Source: JBAZGG01 sp041653015
GTDB taxonomy: Bacteria > Bacillota_I > Bacilli_A > RFN20 > CAG-826
Assembly: GCA_041653015.1 (NCBI GenBank)
Contig: JBAZGG010000010.1
Coordinates: 1 to 44,228, forward strand
Reading direction: 5' to 3'
DNA: 44,228 bases
The translations under genes and the position numbers were made by a program. A model generated the notes under the pieces. That model did no database searches, was not told the origin of the DNA, and saw only the letters and a list, made by a program, of their open reading frames with translations. Position 1 is the stretch's first letter, and each line of letters begins with the position of its first letter. This document shows positions 26,272 through 35,028 of this stretch, in pieces.

Positions 26272-26363
26272 GGATTCGCTTATTTGGACTCTTTACGCCA
26301 ACCCGCTAATAGCAAAAGAAATAATTAGTGACTATAATAAATTAATATTAAGGAAAGGCTAAT

Positions 26364-27389
26364 ATGATGAAAAGGGCATTAATTACAGGCGTAACTGGTC
26401 AAGATGGTTCTTATTTATCTGAATTCCTTCTTAAAAAAGGATATGAAGTGCACGGAATCGTAAGAAGATCTTCAGTAGAAAAAAAAGAAAGAATTGATCA
26501 TCTTTTAGCAAACAAGCACTTTCATCTTCACTATGGCGATCTGACTGATTCGCTTAGTGTTGTTCGCATTATTAAAGCCACTGAGCCCGATGAAATTTAT
26601 AATCTTGCCGCCCAAAGCCATGTGCAAGTATCGTTTTCAGTTCCTGAATATACTGCCGATGTCGATGGTGTGGGAGCGCTGAGAATTCTTGAAGCGATGA
26701 GAATCCTGGGAATTGAGAAACAATGTCGCTTTTATCAAGCTTCTACTTCTGAACTATTTGGAAAAGTACAAGAGATTCCGCAAAAAGAAACGACGCCGTT
26801 TTACCCTTATTCACCATATGCTGCCGCTAAGCAATATGCATATTGGATAGTAAAAAACTATCGAGAGGCATACGGAATATTTGCTGTCAACGGAATCCTT
26901 TTCAATCACGAGTCAGAGAGGAGAGGAGAATCGTTTGTTACTCGCAAAATTACTATTGCTGCTTCAAAAATTTCTAAAGGGCTTCAAGAGCAATTGTTAT
27001 TGGGAAACCTCGATGCTTTGCGCGATTGGGGGTATGCCAAAGATTATGTTGAGTGTATGTGGCTAATGCTTCAAACCGATGTGCCCGAGGATTTCGTAAT
27101 CGCCACTGGCGAACAACATTCAGTGAGAGAATTTTGTACCTTGGCTTTTAAATACGCCGGCATTGATCTGCATTGGGAAGGCAAAGGAATTAATGAAAAA
27201 GGGATAAATAAAACGACTGGTAAAGTGATTGTTGGAGTATCACCGGATTTTTATCGTCCTACTGATGTGGTGACGCTGTTGGGAGATCCGTCAAAAGCGA
27301 GAGAGAAATTGAATTGGAACCCGGTTAAAACTTCATTTAGCGAATTGGTTAAAATTATGGTCGAAAACGATTTAAGAATTATTTCATAA
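26364..27389 (+). CDS. gmd: GDP-mannose 4,6-dehydratase
   Basis: 341 residues. GVTGQDGSYL, VHGIVRRSS, YNLAAQSHVQVSF, STSELFGKVQ, YSPYAAAKQYAYW (YxxxK) and LFNHESERRGESFVTRKI are textbook Gmd. It forms GDP-4-keto-6-deoxy-D-mannose, the precursor of GDP-fucose, GDP-rhamnose and GDP-perosamine. AGGAAAGG lies just before the ATGATG start. The gene is followed within a short distance by an RmlC-like epimerase, a small cupin, a DegT aminotransferase and ManC, so the 4-keto sugar most likely goes to an amino sugar. No Fcl/WcaG-type fucose synthase is present in the window. Confidence 0.96.
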   Translation: MMKRALITGVTGQDGSYLSEFLLKKGYEVHGIVRRSSVEKKERIDHLLANKHFHLHYGDLTDSLSVVRIIKATEPDEIYNLAAQSHVQVSFSVPEYTADVDGVGALRILEAMRILGIEKQCRFYQASTSELFGKVQEIPQKETTPFYPYSPYAAAKQYAYWIVKNYREAYGIFAVNGILFNHESERRGESFVTRKITIAASKISKGLQEQLLLGNLDALRDWGYAKDYVECMWLMLQTDVPEDFVIATGEQHSVREFCTLAFKYAGIDLHWEGKGINEKGINKTTGKVIVGVSPDFYRPTDVVTLLGDPSKAREKLNWNPVKTSFSELVKIMVENDLRIIS

Positions 27390-27406
27390 TTTAGGAGGCT
27401 CAAAGA

Positions 27407-27904
27407 ATGATTGTAGAAAAGACTAGCCTTGAAGGCGTATTGCTGATTAAACCATATACTTTTGAAGATTTTCGTGGAAGTTACACTGAAGTGTACAATC
27501 GTGACGATTATAAGAAGGCTGGCATCGATGTTGATTTTGTTCAAGACGATTTGTCCACGACATATAAGCATGTTTTAAGAGGCCTACACGGAGATTCAAA
27601 AACGGCAAAGCTTGTACAGTGTGCATTCGGACGCATTTACCAAGTCGTCGTTAATTGTGACCCAAAATCAAAGCAATACGGAAAATGGGAAGCATTTGTT
27701 CTGACGTCCGAAAATAGGTACCAGGTTTTTATTCCTCCGATGTTTGGCAATGGTTTTTTAGTTCTAAGTGATGTGGCGGTTTATAGTTATAAGCAAACCA
27801 CAGTATACGGAGACGAAAAACAATTCACTTATAAATGGGACGACCCCGCTCTATCGATTAAATGGCCAATTAAAAATCCAATATTGTCTATGAGAGATGA
27901 ATGA
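27407..27904 (+). CDS. RmlC-like nucleotide-sugar 3,5-epimerase (variant)
   Basis: 165 residues, a single cupin domain. FEDFRGSYTEVYN, VLRGLHGDS, KLVQCAFGRIYQVVV, YGKWEAFVLTSEN, FLVLSDVAVYSYK and DDPALSIKWP follow the RmlC pattern. The catalytic His (His61) and Tyr (near 128) are present. Two other conserved His residues are changed: the QDNHS region reads QDDLS and AHGF reads GNGF. Lying between gmd and a perosamine-synthase-like gene, it probably acts on a GDP-linked 4-keto sugar rather than dTDP-4-keto-6-deoxyglucose. Full 3,5- or single epimerisation cannot be told apart. The ribosome binding site is AGGAGG. Confidence 0.82.
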   Translation: MIVEKTSLEGVLLIKPYTFEDFRGSYTEVYNRDDYKKAGIDVDFVQDDLSTTYKHVLRGLHGDSKTAKLVQCAFGRIYQVVVNCDPKSKQYGKWEAFVLTSENRYQVFIPPMFGNGFLVLSDVAVYSYKQTTVYGDEKQFTYKWDDPALSIKWPIKNPILSMRDE

Positions 27905-27907
27905 ATA

Positions 27908-28306
27908 ATGCAAGTATTTGAAAAAGACGGCAAGATACTAGCCAAATTAATCACTAATGATGATTGGGTGCCCGGACTTGGCTTTTTTTCGAATGATAAC
28001 GATTTTATTCAAGTCGGCACCTGGTTTTACAATGCCGGCAAGCAACTAGCCAATCACGTGCACTATGAATTTGATCGAGTTGCAAAAAGAACATACGAGA
28101 CGGTACATATGGTCAACGGCAGTATGAAAGTCCGTCTGTACACTTTAGAAAAGGTTTTTGTGACTGACTTTGTTATTTCCAAAGGCGAGACACTCATTCT
28201 TCTTGAATCGGGCCATGGATACGAAATACTAGAAGAAGATACAAAAGTATTAGAAATAAAGAATGGCCCATTTATGGGCGTCGATAAAGATAAAGAAAAG
28301 TTTTAA
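27908..28306 (+). CDS. small cupin protein of the GDP-sugar operon
   Basis: 132 residues forming one cupin. KQLANHVHYEFDRVAKRTYET provides the two His of the first metal-binding motif. HMVNGSMKVRLYTLE and GETLILLESGHGYEIL form the second half with a further His. I do not recognise a characterised family. It lies three bases after the RmlC-like gene and immediately before the aminotransferase. That context suggests an isomerase or epimerase step on the same GDP-keto sugar, or a chaperone-like regulatory role. It is shorter than typical FdtA 3,4-ketoisomerases and lacks their clear N-terminal signature, so that option is weak. Confidence 0.7.
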   Translation: MQVFEKDGKILAKLITNDDWVPGLGFFSNDNDFIQVGTWFYNAGKQLANHVHYEFDRVAKRTYETVHMVNGSMKVRLYTLEKVFVTDFVISKGETLILLESGHGYEILEEDTKVLEIKNGPFMGVDKDKEKF

Positions 28307-28325
28307 GAGCATAGGAGCGGATATT

Positions 28326-29420
28326 ATGAAATTTATTAATCAGATGGAACCCACTTTTGACAGCAAAGAAAGAGAAGCGCTGAATGATTACATGGCTTCA
28401 GGCGGCTGGGTCACTGAATTCACAATGACTAGACATTTTGAAGATATGATCAAAACTTATACTGGTGCAAAGCATTGTTGGGTGGTTTCGAATGGCACAG
28501 TATCATTAAGTATTGCCCTGTTAGCTTGTGGCATCAAACCCGGTGATGAAGTTATTTGCCCCGATTACACGATGGTCGCAACGCCAAATTCGGTGGAGCT
28601 CATTGGCGCCAAAGCCGTGTTTGTTGACATAGAACGAGACACTTTGTGCATGGACTTCGAAAAAATGAAAGCGGCAATAACACCAAAAACAAAGGCTGTT
28701 ATGCTTGTTTCTATTAACGGGAGATACCCTAATCGGTTTGATGAGTTTAGATTTTATCTAGATTCTAAGAACATTGTTCTCATAGAAGATGCTGCGCAGT
28801 CATTAGGCAGTTTTTACAAAGGAAAGCATTTGGGAAGATTCGGACAAATTGGCAGTTTCTCTTTTAGCGCACCAAAGATTATTTCAACCGGACAAGGCGG
28901 GGCGCTGATTACCGACAATCCAGAACTCGACGACAAAATTAAGAAGATTCGTGATTTTGGGCGAGACAAAGGCGGAAGTGACCACTACCTTGTAAAAGGA
29001 TGGAACTTTAAGTTTTCTGATGTTCAAGCCGTTATTGGAATTGAACAAATGAAAAAATTGGAGTATCGCGTGAAACGGAAAAAAGAGATGGGAGCTCTAT
29101 ATGACTCGCTTCTCAGCAATATCACTGGTGTTGAATTAATCAAAACAAATTATGATGATACGGCTCCTTGGTTTTTTGATATTTTATGCGAAAATCGAGA
29201 GCAGTTAATGGCTTTTCTAAAAGAAAAGAAAAATATTGGCACTCGGCCATTTTATCCTCCGCTCCATTCTGAGCCTGTCTACGATTATGCTGATCAGCAC
29301 TACCCAATTGCGGAGTATATTGCCTCAAGAGGGCTGTGGCTGCCTTCATCGATTGCTCTGACTGATGAACAAATAATATATATATGCGATGCAATTAAGG
29401 AATTCTATACATTAAATTAA
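28326..29420 (+). CDS. per: DegT/DnrJ/EryC1 aminotransferase (GDP-perosamine synthase-like)
   Basis: About 364 residues from ATG 28,326 with AGGAG upstream. PLP-dependent sugar aminotransferase motifs: SNGTVSLSIAL (about 55-65), GDEVICPDYTMVAT, IEDAAQSLGS with Asp155 holding the pyridine nitrogen, and SFSAPKIISTGQGGA with the internal aldimine Lys at 184. His at that position would indicate the ColD dehydrase instead. Its location after gmd and before manC matches loci for GDP-perosamine (4-amino-4,6-dideoxymannose). If the intervening RmlC-like enzyme epimerises first, the product could be a 4-amino-L-fucose analogue. Symbol per is given for the family, not a proven product. Confidence 0.85.
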   Translation: MKFINQMEPTFDSKEREALNDYMASGGWVTEFTMTRHFEDMIKTYTGAKHCWVVSNGTVSLSIALLACGIKPGDEVICPDYTMVATPNSVELIGAKAVFVDIERDTLCMDFEKMKAAITPKTKAVMLVSINGRYPNRFDEFRFYLDSKNIVLIEDAAQSLGSFYKGKHLGRFGQIGSFSFSAPKIISTGQGGALITDNPELDDKIKKIRDFGRDKGGSDHYLVKGWNFKFSDVQAVIGIEQMKKLEYRVKRKKEMGALYDSLLSNITGVELIKTNYDDTAPWFFDILCENREQLMAFLKEKKNIGTRPFYPPLHSEPVYDYADQHYPIAEYIASRGLWLPSSIALTDEQIIYICDAIKEFYTLN

Positions 29421-30739
29421 TGAACATTGTAATTTTATCAGGAGGCTCTGGAAAAAGACTTTGGCCCCTATCAAATGATATTCAATCAAAGCAATTTTTG
29501 AAAATTTTTCGCCACGGAGATGAGTACGAATCTATGGTGCAAAGAATATTCCATCAGATTCGAACTGTCGATCCAGAGGCAAACATCACTATTGCAACAT
29601 CAAAATCGCAGGTCTCGTCTTTAAAAAATCAATTAATGAACGAGAGTTTTTCAATCAGTGTTGAACCATTGAGAAAAGACACTTTTCCGGCGATTCTTTT
29701 AACCGTGGCATATTTGAAATATGAAAAGGGAATTAATGATGACGAACCAATAATTGTTTGCCCGGTGGATCCTTATGTAGATACCGATTATTTCAAAATG
29801 TTTCTAAAAATGCTAGAAATAGTGAAAAATAATGATGCGAAAATCGCTTTAATGGGTATTATGCCAACATATCCGAGCGAAAAATATGGGTATGTAATCC
29901 CTTCGACAAAGGAAGAAATATCGTCCATTTCATATTTTAAAGAAAAACCAAGCGAACAATTGGCAAGAGATTATATTGGTCGCGGAGCTTTATGGAATGG
30001 TGGTGTTTTTGCTTTTAAGATTAAATATGTTCTTGACATTGGGAAGTCGTTGTTTCACTTCATCGACTACAAAGACTTGTTGAATAGATATTCGCAACTA
30101 GAAAGAATCAGTTTTGATTACGCTGTGGTCGAAAAAGAACCAAATATTAAGGTAATTAAATATTCTGGCCATTGGAAAGATCTCGGAACATGGAATACTT
30201 TGACTGAGGCGACTGACGAGAACATTATTGGAGACGGCACTTGCGACGATGAATGCCAAAACACGAACATTGTTAACAAATTAAATATACCTATTCTCGC
30301 TATGGGTTTAAAAAATACAATCATCTCAGCCAGTCCGAATGGCATTTTAGTCACATCTAAGGATAGATCCAGTTACATAAAGTCTTATGTCGAAGCCTTA
30401 GATCAGAGAGTAATGTTTGCTGAAAAATCATGGGGTGATTTTTTAGTTCTCGCCGTTGAAGAGAATGGATTAGTTATTAGAGTAAATTTAAAGCCTGGAA
30501 AGAGCATGAACTATCACATGCACAAACATCGAGATGAAAGCTGGGTGATACTATCTGGAAACGGATTTGTGATTATCGATGGCAAAAAAAGGAATATTCA
30601 TCCCGGCGACTCTATTTACATCGAGAGAGGAACATACCATACCGTTCAAGCTGGCGACGAGTTAATAATTATCGAAGTTCAAATTGGGGAAGATATAAGC
30701 ATTGAAGACAAACACAAAAAAAACCTCCCGATACTTTGA
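29420..30739 (+). CDS. manC: mannose-1-phosphate guanylyltransferase with C-terminal cupin (ManC type)
   Basis: 439 residues. The N-terminal nucleotidyl transferase has LSGGSGKRLWPLS and SKQFLKIF; FKEKPS and WNGGVFAFK follow. The C-terminal cupin (about 340-430) has MNYHMHKHRDESWVILSG and HPGDSIYIERGTYHTV, which in bifunctional family members is the mannose-6-phosphate isomerase-like domain. It makes GDP-mannose for Gmd. The first motif usually reads GGSGTRLWP; here Lys replaces Thr. The start overlaps the preceding stop by one base (TAATG), showing tight coupling. Confidence 0.92.
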   Translation: MNIVILSGGSGKRLWPLSNDIQSKQFLKIFRHGDEYESMVQRIFHQIRTVDPEANITIATSKSQVSSLKNQLMNESFSISVEPLRKDTFPAILLTVAYLKYEKGINDDEPIIVCPVDPYVDTDYFKMFLKMLEIVKNNDAKIALMGIMPTYPSEKYGYVIPSTKEEISSISYFKEKPSEQLARDYIGRGALWNGGVFAFKIKYVLDIGKSLFHFIDYKDLLNRYSQLERISFDYAVVEKEPNIKVIKYSGHWKDLGTWNTLTEATDENIIGDGTCDDECQNTNIVNKLNIPILAMGLKNTIISASPNGILVTSKDRSSYIKSYVEALDQRVMFAEKSWGDFLVLAVEENGLVIRVNLKPGKSMNYHMHKHRDESWVILSGNGFVIIDGKKRNIHPGDSIYIERGTYHTVQAGDELIIIEVQIGEDISIEDKHKKNLPIL

Positions 30740-30763
30740 TAATCTCCATAATTTACATATAAT
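30736..30763 (+). promoter_or_regulatory. sigma-A-type promoter before the acyltransferase/polymerase pair
   Basis: TTGATA (30,736-30,741) and TATAAT (30,758-30,763) are separated by 16 bases. The -35 overlaps the manC stop codon. Transcription would start near 30,770, giving a leader of about 65 bases. Confidence 0.6.
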
Positions 30764-30834
30764 CTAGATGAAAATGGAATTCTGCACCAATCAACGGAAA
30801 GCAAACAATTACATAATTACATCAGTGAACAATC

Positions 30835-31932
30835 ATGGGAAAAGTATTTAAACTCAATTACGCCAACAGAGATTTAGGTCTTGATCTAGTCAAATGCCTA
30901 TGCATGCTGCTTGTCGTTCTTGATCATTCGCTGCAAAAATATGTACCCGGCATTTTCTACACGCCGCTCTACAATATTATTTGGCTTTTACAAATGCCGG
31001 CATTTTTCTTTATTTCCGGCTATCTTTCTAAAAAGACTTTTAGTGACATTAAAACTTTTCTACTTTGGGCAGCAAAGACAGCGATTTTCTATTTGGTTCC
31101 ATTTCTTACACATGGTTTGCTCATATATGCAACACAATTGCTAAGACCTGCGTTTGGAACTTTTCTTTACGGTTTAATCGCCAATCCCGATTCGTCTCTT
31201 TGGTTTTTGTTCGTCCTATTTTGGATTGTATTAATAGTTGGATTAGGAACATATCTTTCTCATTTTCTTAAAAACAGGGTAATGAAGTTTTTATTGCCCT
31301 TATTTTTTGCCGTTTTCCTCGAACTCATCGCTTTCATTATTTTTGAAAGAATGGGTGGCCTCTTTTTTTCATCTAAACTAATCATTTACTACAATTTGAT
31401 ATATTGTGCAGGGTACATTGGGTATTTCGTTAAAAACAATTTTTGCGTCAATATTCAAAACAAGAAAGTCTTTTTTTGGATAACTACTTTAGTTGCCGGT
31501 GTGGGTTTTTTTACTGTCGTGTTCGCGGTTCCTAGCGCAATTTTTCTAACTAACAGCATCGGCGATTTATTAATTAGAATAGCCGGTTCTTTTTGCGGTG
31601 TAATCTTTGTCGTTCAATTGTTTTCAAAAGCCTCATCCCAATTCAAGTTTTTGACCTTTCTCGGATATTGCGGACAGTATTCTCTTGAAATTTACTATTT
31701 ACATCGTTTCTTTGTTCGGTTTGCCCCTGATCTTGGCACATTGAGTGTCATTAATCAGTGGCTTGCGGCTTTGTTTTTATTTGTCGTTTTGATTGTTATG
31801 TCCATTATTGCGCTAATCGTGCTATTTCTCGTTCCTTTTGGACATTTGATTATGTTTGGTAAAGCAAAATCGCTTTGGAATTTTGAACATGATTTCCTCG
31901 CCCTCAATGCCTTTATGAAACAGCTTAGGTGA
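30835..31932 (+). CDS. acyltransferase family 3 membrane protein
   Basis: 365 residues with about ten membrane helices. The N-terminal LDLVKCLCMLLVVLDHS carries the conserved Asp17 and His31 of Acyl_transf_3 proteins, and MPAFFFISGYLS and SSLWFLFVLFWI are typical following blocks. It likely acylates a surface sugar using a cytoplasmic or membrane donor. The ribosome binding site is weak. The stop overlaps the next gene's GTG start (GTGA), so it is coupled to a Wzy-like protein. It is not closely similar to the member at 10,045, pointing to different targets or polymers. Confidence 0.85.
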   Translation: MGKVFKLNYANRDLGLDLVKCLCMLLVVLDHSLQKYVPGIFYTPLYNIIWLLQMPAFFFISGYLSKKTFSDIKTFLLWAAKTAIFYLVPFLTHGLLIYATQLLRPAFGTFLYGLIANPDSSLWFLFVLFWIVLIVGLGTYLSHFLKNRVMKFLLPLFFAVFLELIAFIIFERMGGLFFSSKLIIYYNLIYCAGYIGYFVKNNFCVNIQNKKVFFWITTLVAGVGFFTVVFAVPSAIFLTNSIGDLLIRIAGSFCGVIFVVQLFSKASSQFKFLTFLGYCGQYSLEIYYLHRFFVRFAPDLGTLSVINQWLAALFLFVVLIVMSIIALIVLFLVPFGHLIMFGKAKSLWNFEHDFLALNAFMKQLR

Positions 31933-33980
31933 CAAAATCAATGGCCCTCAAGCAAAGAGATGTATTAACTAATATCCTTTTTTGGATAGCGATGATTTTC
32001 ATAGCCTATTTCGCCGAAAACGTCGTTATTTTTGATTTGAGCAACTTTCAAAGAGGCTTTACTCTTATTGAATATGTTCTTTTGTTCGCTGGTATTGCTA
32101 TCATACTAGGCTATTACTTTTTTAATGAGCATAAATACAATGGATTGAAAGCGCATTGGCTATTAGTATCAATTCTATTGTTCGTGATAATAAGTGCGAC
32201 CATTGGCATTTTTTTAACTCCTGGCGTTCAATACTTTGAAACAGTTGAAATAATTGATGAAGTTGAAACCTTGGTTGTTAAAGAATTCGTAACAACCCTT
32301 GCTGACAGAATAAAGAGTATCCTTTTCGTTTTTATCGCAGCTGTTGGGGTATATATTCAAGTAATAATCCTTCCCCGACTCATTAGTTTTAAAAGATATG
32401 TCTTATTTTTGATGTACATCGTAGCTGCGGTTTCTTTAGTATCTGCTTTTGTAAGCTATTTTTTGGATTTCGATTCATATGTTCACTTATATCAACACGG
32501 ATTAGTTGGCTATATCTATCCTCAATCATTTGTGTTTAATCGAAACATGTATGGTTTGATGCTTATGTTAGGAATGCTGGCTTTATATGTAATAATTTCT
32601 TATTTGCCCAAATGGTATAACTATGTTTTCTTGATTTTTATTTTCATCAATATCTTTTTTACTTTTTCAAAAGCCTCTTTTGGTATAGCACTTACCACCT
32701 TTGTCGTGCATTTTATCTATCGCATGATTACTACTTTCAAAAAGAGCAAGATTAGAAATATCATTTTCTTGGTGGTGGCGGGTATTCTGGGTATATGTGG
32801 CATTTTGTTAATACCTTTTCCATTTTTTATGGATGTTCAATTGTTTAATGAAGCGCGGCGCTTTATCCTTGAGTATTATGTCGAACTAGGAATCGGCTCT
32901 TATGATGGGAGAACGGAAATCTGGGATAGCGTAATCTCTATTTCAACCGGTGTCCATCTCTGGTTTGGAAGAGGTCTTTTATTGTTTAATAACACTTTGT
33001 TTTTCTATAGTGGCGAAATAGCTGTTCCTTCTAAAGTTGCTTTATTCTCACACAACGGTTTCCTCGAGATACTTGGCCAGTGGGGCATCGTCGGCTTGAT
33101 TCCTTATTGCCTCGGTATTTTAGCCATCTTTGGCATTGATATTTACGTCGCAATTAAAAACTATAAGGTCGGCATTCCAGCATTAATCATTTTTGGCGCC
33201 TTTCTTGGGTACACAATGGTCGAAACCTCGACGCTTTTTGATTTGACGATTGAAGGAGTGACTACGACGGCGTTGGTCACTTTGCCTGCTCTTTCGTGGC
33301 TCTACGCCAAAAGACACGCAGAAAAAAACCGCGAGATTATTGCATCAGCAGAGAATGTAGAATATAAAATGCCCAAACTAGATACAAACGCCTTTGAGAA
33401 GAAGATTGCTAATTATAGTTCTTTATTACTTGGCATCTTTTCATTATTTGCTTTCTTTGTTCTTTATAAGAACACTGCCAGCATATCTACTTATATTATC
33501 TACGCATTATTGATATTGATTATCTTTGTTTGTTTGCCAAGAACACTGGGTAGTATTTACGAACTAAGAAAGCAAAAGAAAGCATTTTTGTTTGTTTTGT
33601 CTGTGACCATAATCCTTTTAATTGTTGCAGGATCTCTAACTTCACTTATGCTAACGAACTCGCCCCTTGTTCTTATAATTGCATCCAAAGTATTCGTTAT
33701 TGCCTTGCTAATAAGCGAGCGGTTCTATAGAATGAACGGACCATCGTTCAAAGACTATTTAATAAAGGTTCTAGGCAAGGCTTTTGTCTTATATATTGCG
33801 ATAGCGGTTTCCGGTCTATTGGTTGTCTTTTTGTTCCCTGGTCTCACGCTTTTTATCCTCTCAGAAATTGTTTGCATTAACATTATCATTGCCTTGCCTT
33901 TTGTTAATCATATTAAAAACAATGATAACAAATGCAACGATAAGCTACTGCTTGCTTTTGCGCGTTCCATCGAACAGTAA
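31929..33980 (+). CDS. large Wzy/O-antigen-ligase-like membrane protein with C-terminal helical extension
   Basis: 683 residues, about 240-260 more than the single-domain polymerase at 7503. The first 470 residues hold a dozen helices, a long outer loop, FTFSKASFGIALT and the Wzy_C-type block FSHNGFLEILGQWGIVGL. A charged cytoplasmic linker (about 465-500, AKRHAEKNREIIASAE region) follows, then five or six further helices of unknown role. Start is GTG overlapping the preceding stop, or ATG at 31,941. It could be the polymerase of the GDP-sugar polymer or a ligase that joins polymer to a cell-surface acceptor. The C-terminal membrane domain is unusual for either. Confidence 0.75.
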   Translation: MTKSMALKQRDVLTNILFWIAMIFIAYFAENVVIFDLSNFQRGFTLIEYVLLFAGIAIILGYYFFNEHKYNGLKAHWLLVSILLFVIISATIGIFLTPGVQYFETVEIIDEVETLVVKEFVTTLADRIKSILFVFIAAVGVYIQVIILPRLISFKRYVLFLMYIVAAVSLVSAFVSYFLDFDSYVHLYQHGLVGYIYPQSFVFNRNMYGLMLMLGMLALYVIISYLPKWYNYVFLIFIFINIFFTFSKASFGIALTTFVVHFIYRMITTFKKSKIRNIIFLVVAGILGICGILLIPFPFFMDVQLFNEARRFILEYYVELGIGSYDGRTEIWDSVISISTGVHLWFGRGLLLFNNTLFFYSGEIAVPSKVALFSHNGFLEILGQWGIVGLIPYCLGILAIFGIDIYVAIKNYKVGIPALIIFGAFLGYTMVETSTLFDLTIEGVTTTALVTLPALSWLYAKRHAEKNREIIASAENVEYKMPKLDTNAFEKKIANYSSLLLGIFSLFAFFVLYKNTASISTYIIYALLILIIFVCLPRTLGSIYELRKQKKAFLFVLSVTIILLIVAGSLTSLMLTNSPLVLIIASKVFVIALLISERFYRMNGPSFKDYLIKVLGKAFVLYIAIAVSGLLVVFLFPGLTLFILSEIVCINIIIALPFVNHIKNNDNKCNDKLLLAFARSIEQ

Positions 33981-33989
33981 AAACTAATA

Positions 33990-34832
33990 CTAATAGATAT
34001 TCCAAAGCAAATCAAAAGACTTGTCTAGAGACAGGACAATACTTTGACTTTCTTTGTCCGTTCTTGATAATTCTTCTTTTACATAATTCTCATCATATTT
34101 GCCAATAACTGTTAACGATTGCTCAATTGCATCTTTATTTAGGGGCTGAAAATTGATCCAAGTTCTAATTATTTCTTCTTTCCCATCATTGAAATATTTA
34201 GCGATACGATAGTTATAGCGATACTCATCAATGTAGTGTTTGATTTCAATTGAGCCAGGATAACCATTATTGACAATTTCCCTTTGCATTTCCTTAACAA
34301 AACTAATTGTGAATAAACATTGGTCTATATAACCGCCATCTTTGCCTTCTTGGGCGCAAACGCGTTCAGCGCGTGATAAATAATGAGAAGACATAATGGG
34401 ATTGGCAATGAGTATTTTGACATGGCATCCGTTTTGAATCGCTCTTGTTAATTCCTGTCTGAATGCAGCCAAAAATGCATTTCCGGATATAAAACAAAAC
34501 TTCAGTTCTGTCGGATAAATATAGTTATGACTTCCGAACATGATCGCCGCTTGCTTTCTATCTAGTCTGCCTTCACCAATTGAATGTATGCCTAGTTTTC
34601 TCATCTTCCTGTCATTCATTCTTACACTGATTATTTCATCCGAAATAATTTTGGTTACGCTGCCAAGAATCATCGTAATAATCAAGGCTTTATCAATCTC
34701 AAGCAATATGGAATAGACCCCCTCCGTTAACCGTTGTTTGCCGAACACGATTAAGACAACTGTTAGTGCCGAAACCACAAGAAGCGACGAAATAATAATA
34801 ATCAATGTTAAAGATAGTACTCTCTTTTTCAT
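33990..34832 (-). CDS. two-helix membrane protein with PLD-fold-like cytoplasmic domain, function unknown
   Basis: 280 residues. Two N-terminal membrane segments (about 6-30 and 48-64) lead to a soluble domain. FISGNAFLAAFRQELTRAIQNG and CHVKILIANP, then IEIKHYIDEYRYNYRIA and RTWINFQPLN, recall phospholipase D-superfamily-like domains found in sensor proteins, but no HxK(x)4D catalytic motif is visible, so it is probably not an active PLD. It ends ten bases from the convergent polymerase gene. A GGGGG ribosome-binding sequence sits in a small hairpin loop just before the start. The fold assignment is by eye and tentative. Confidence 0.55.
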   Translation of the reverse strand: MKKRVLSLTLIIIISSLLVVSALTVVLIVFGKQRLTEGVYSILLEIDKALIITMILGSVTKIISDEIISVRMNDRKMRKLGIHSIGEGRLDRKQAAIMFGSHNYIYPTELKFCFISGNAFLAAFRQELTRAIQNGCHVKILIANPIMSSHYLSRAERVCAQEGKDGGYIDQCLFTISFVKEMQREIVNNGYPGSIEIKHYIDEYRYNYRIAKYFNDGKEEIIRTWINFQPLNKDAIEQSLTVIGKYDENYVKEELSRTDKESQSIVLSLDKSFDLLWNIY

Positions 34833-34834
34833 AA

Positions 34835-34850
34835 ATTTACCCCCGTAAAT
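34835..34850 (-). promoter_or_regulatory. hairpin with ribosome binding site in its loop
   Basis: ATTTAC and GTAAAT form a six-base stem around a four-G loop, directly before the ATG at 34,832. The G run is the only candidate ribosome binding sequence, so the structure could tune translation. Its small size makes chance occurrence possible. Confidence 0.3.
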
Positions 34851-35028
34851 ATAATATAAGAAAAATAGTCACTGTGTACACTCATCCTTGAACACAATGA
34901 GCACAATTCAAACTACTGGCCTTTGAATAAGCGGTGTGTGTTTTTGTTTTGCATAAATGCTGATTATTATATATCAAATCGGTTAGTGCAAGTGGAATGG
35001 AATGGTATTCATAGAGGACCGCCAAATA

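Noticed and set aside
28326..29420. Colitose-type (ColD) dehydrase assignment for the DegT-like enzyme
   Set aside because: ColD has His in place of the PLP-binding Lys; here Lys184 is present, so an aminotransferase is more likely.
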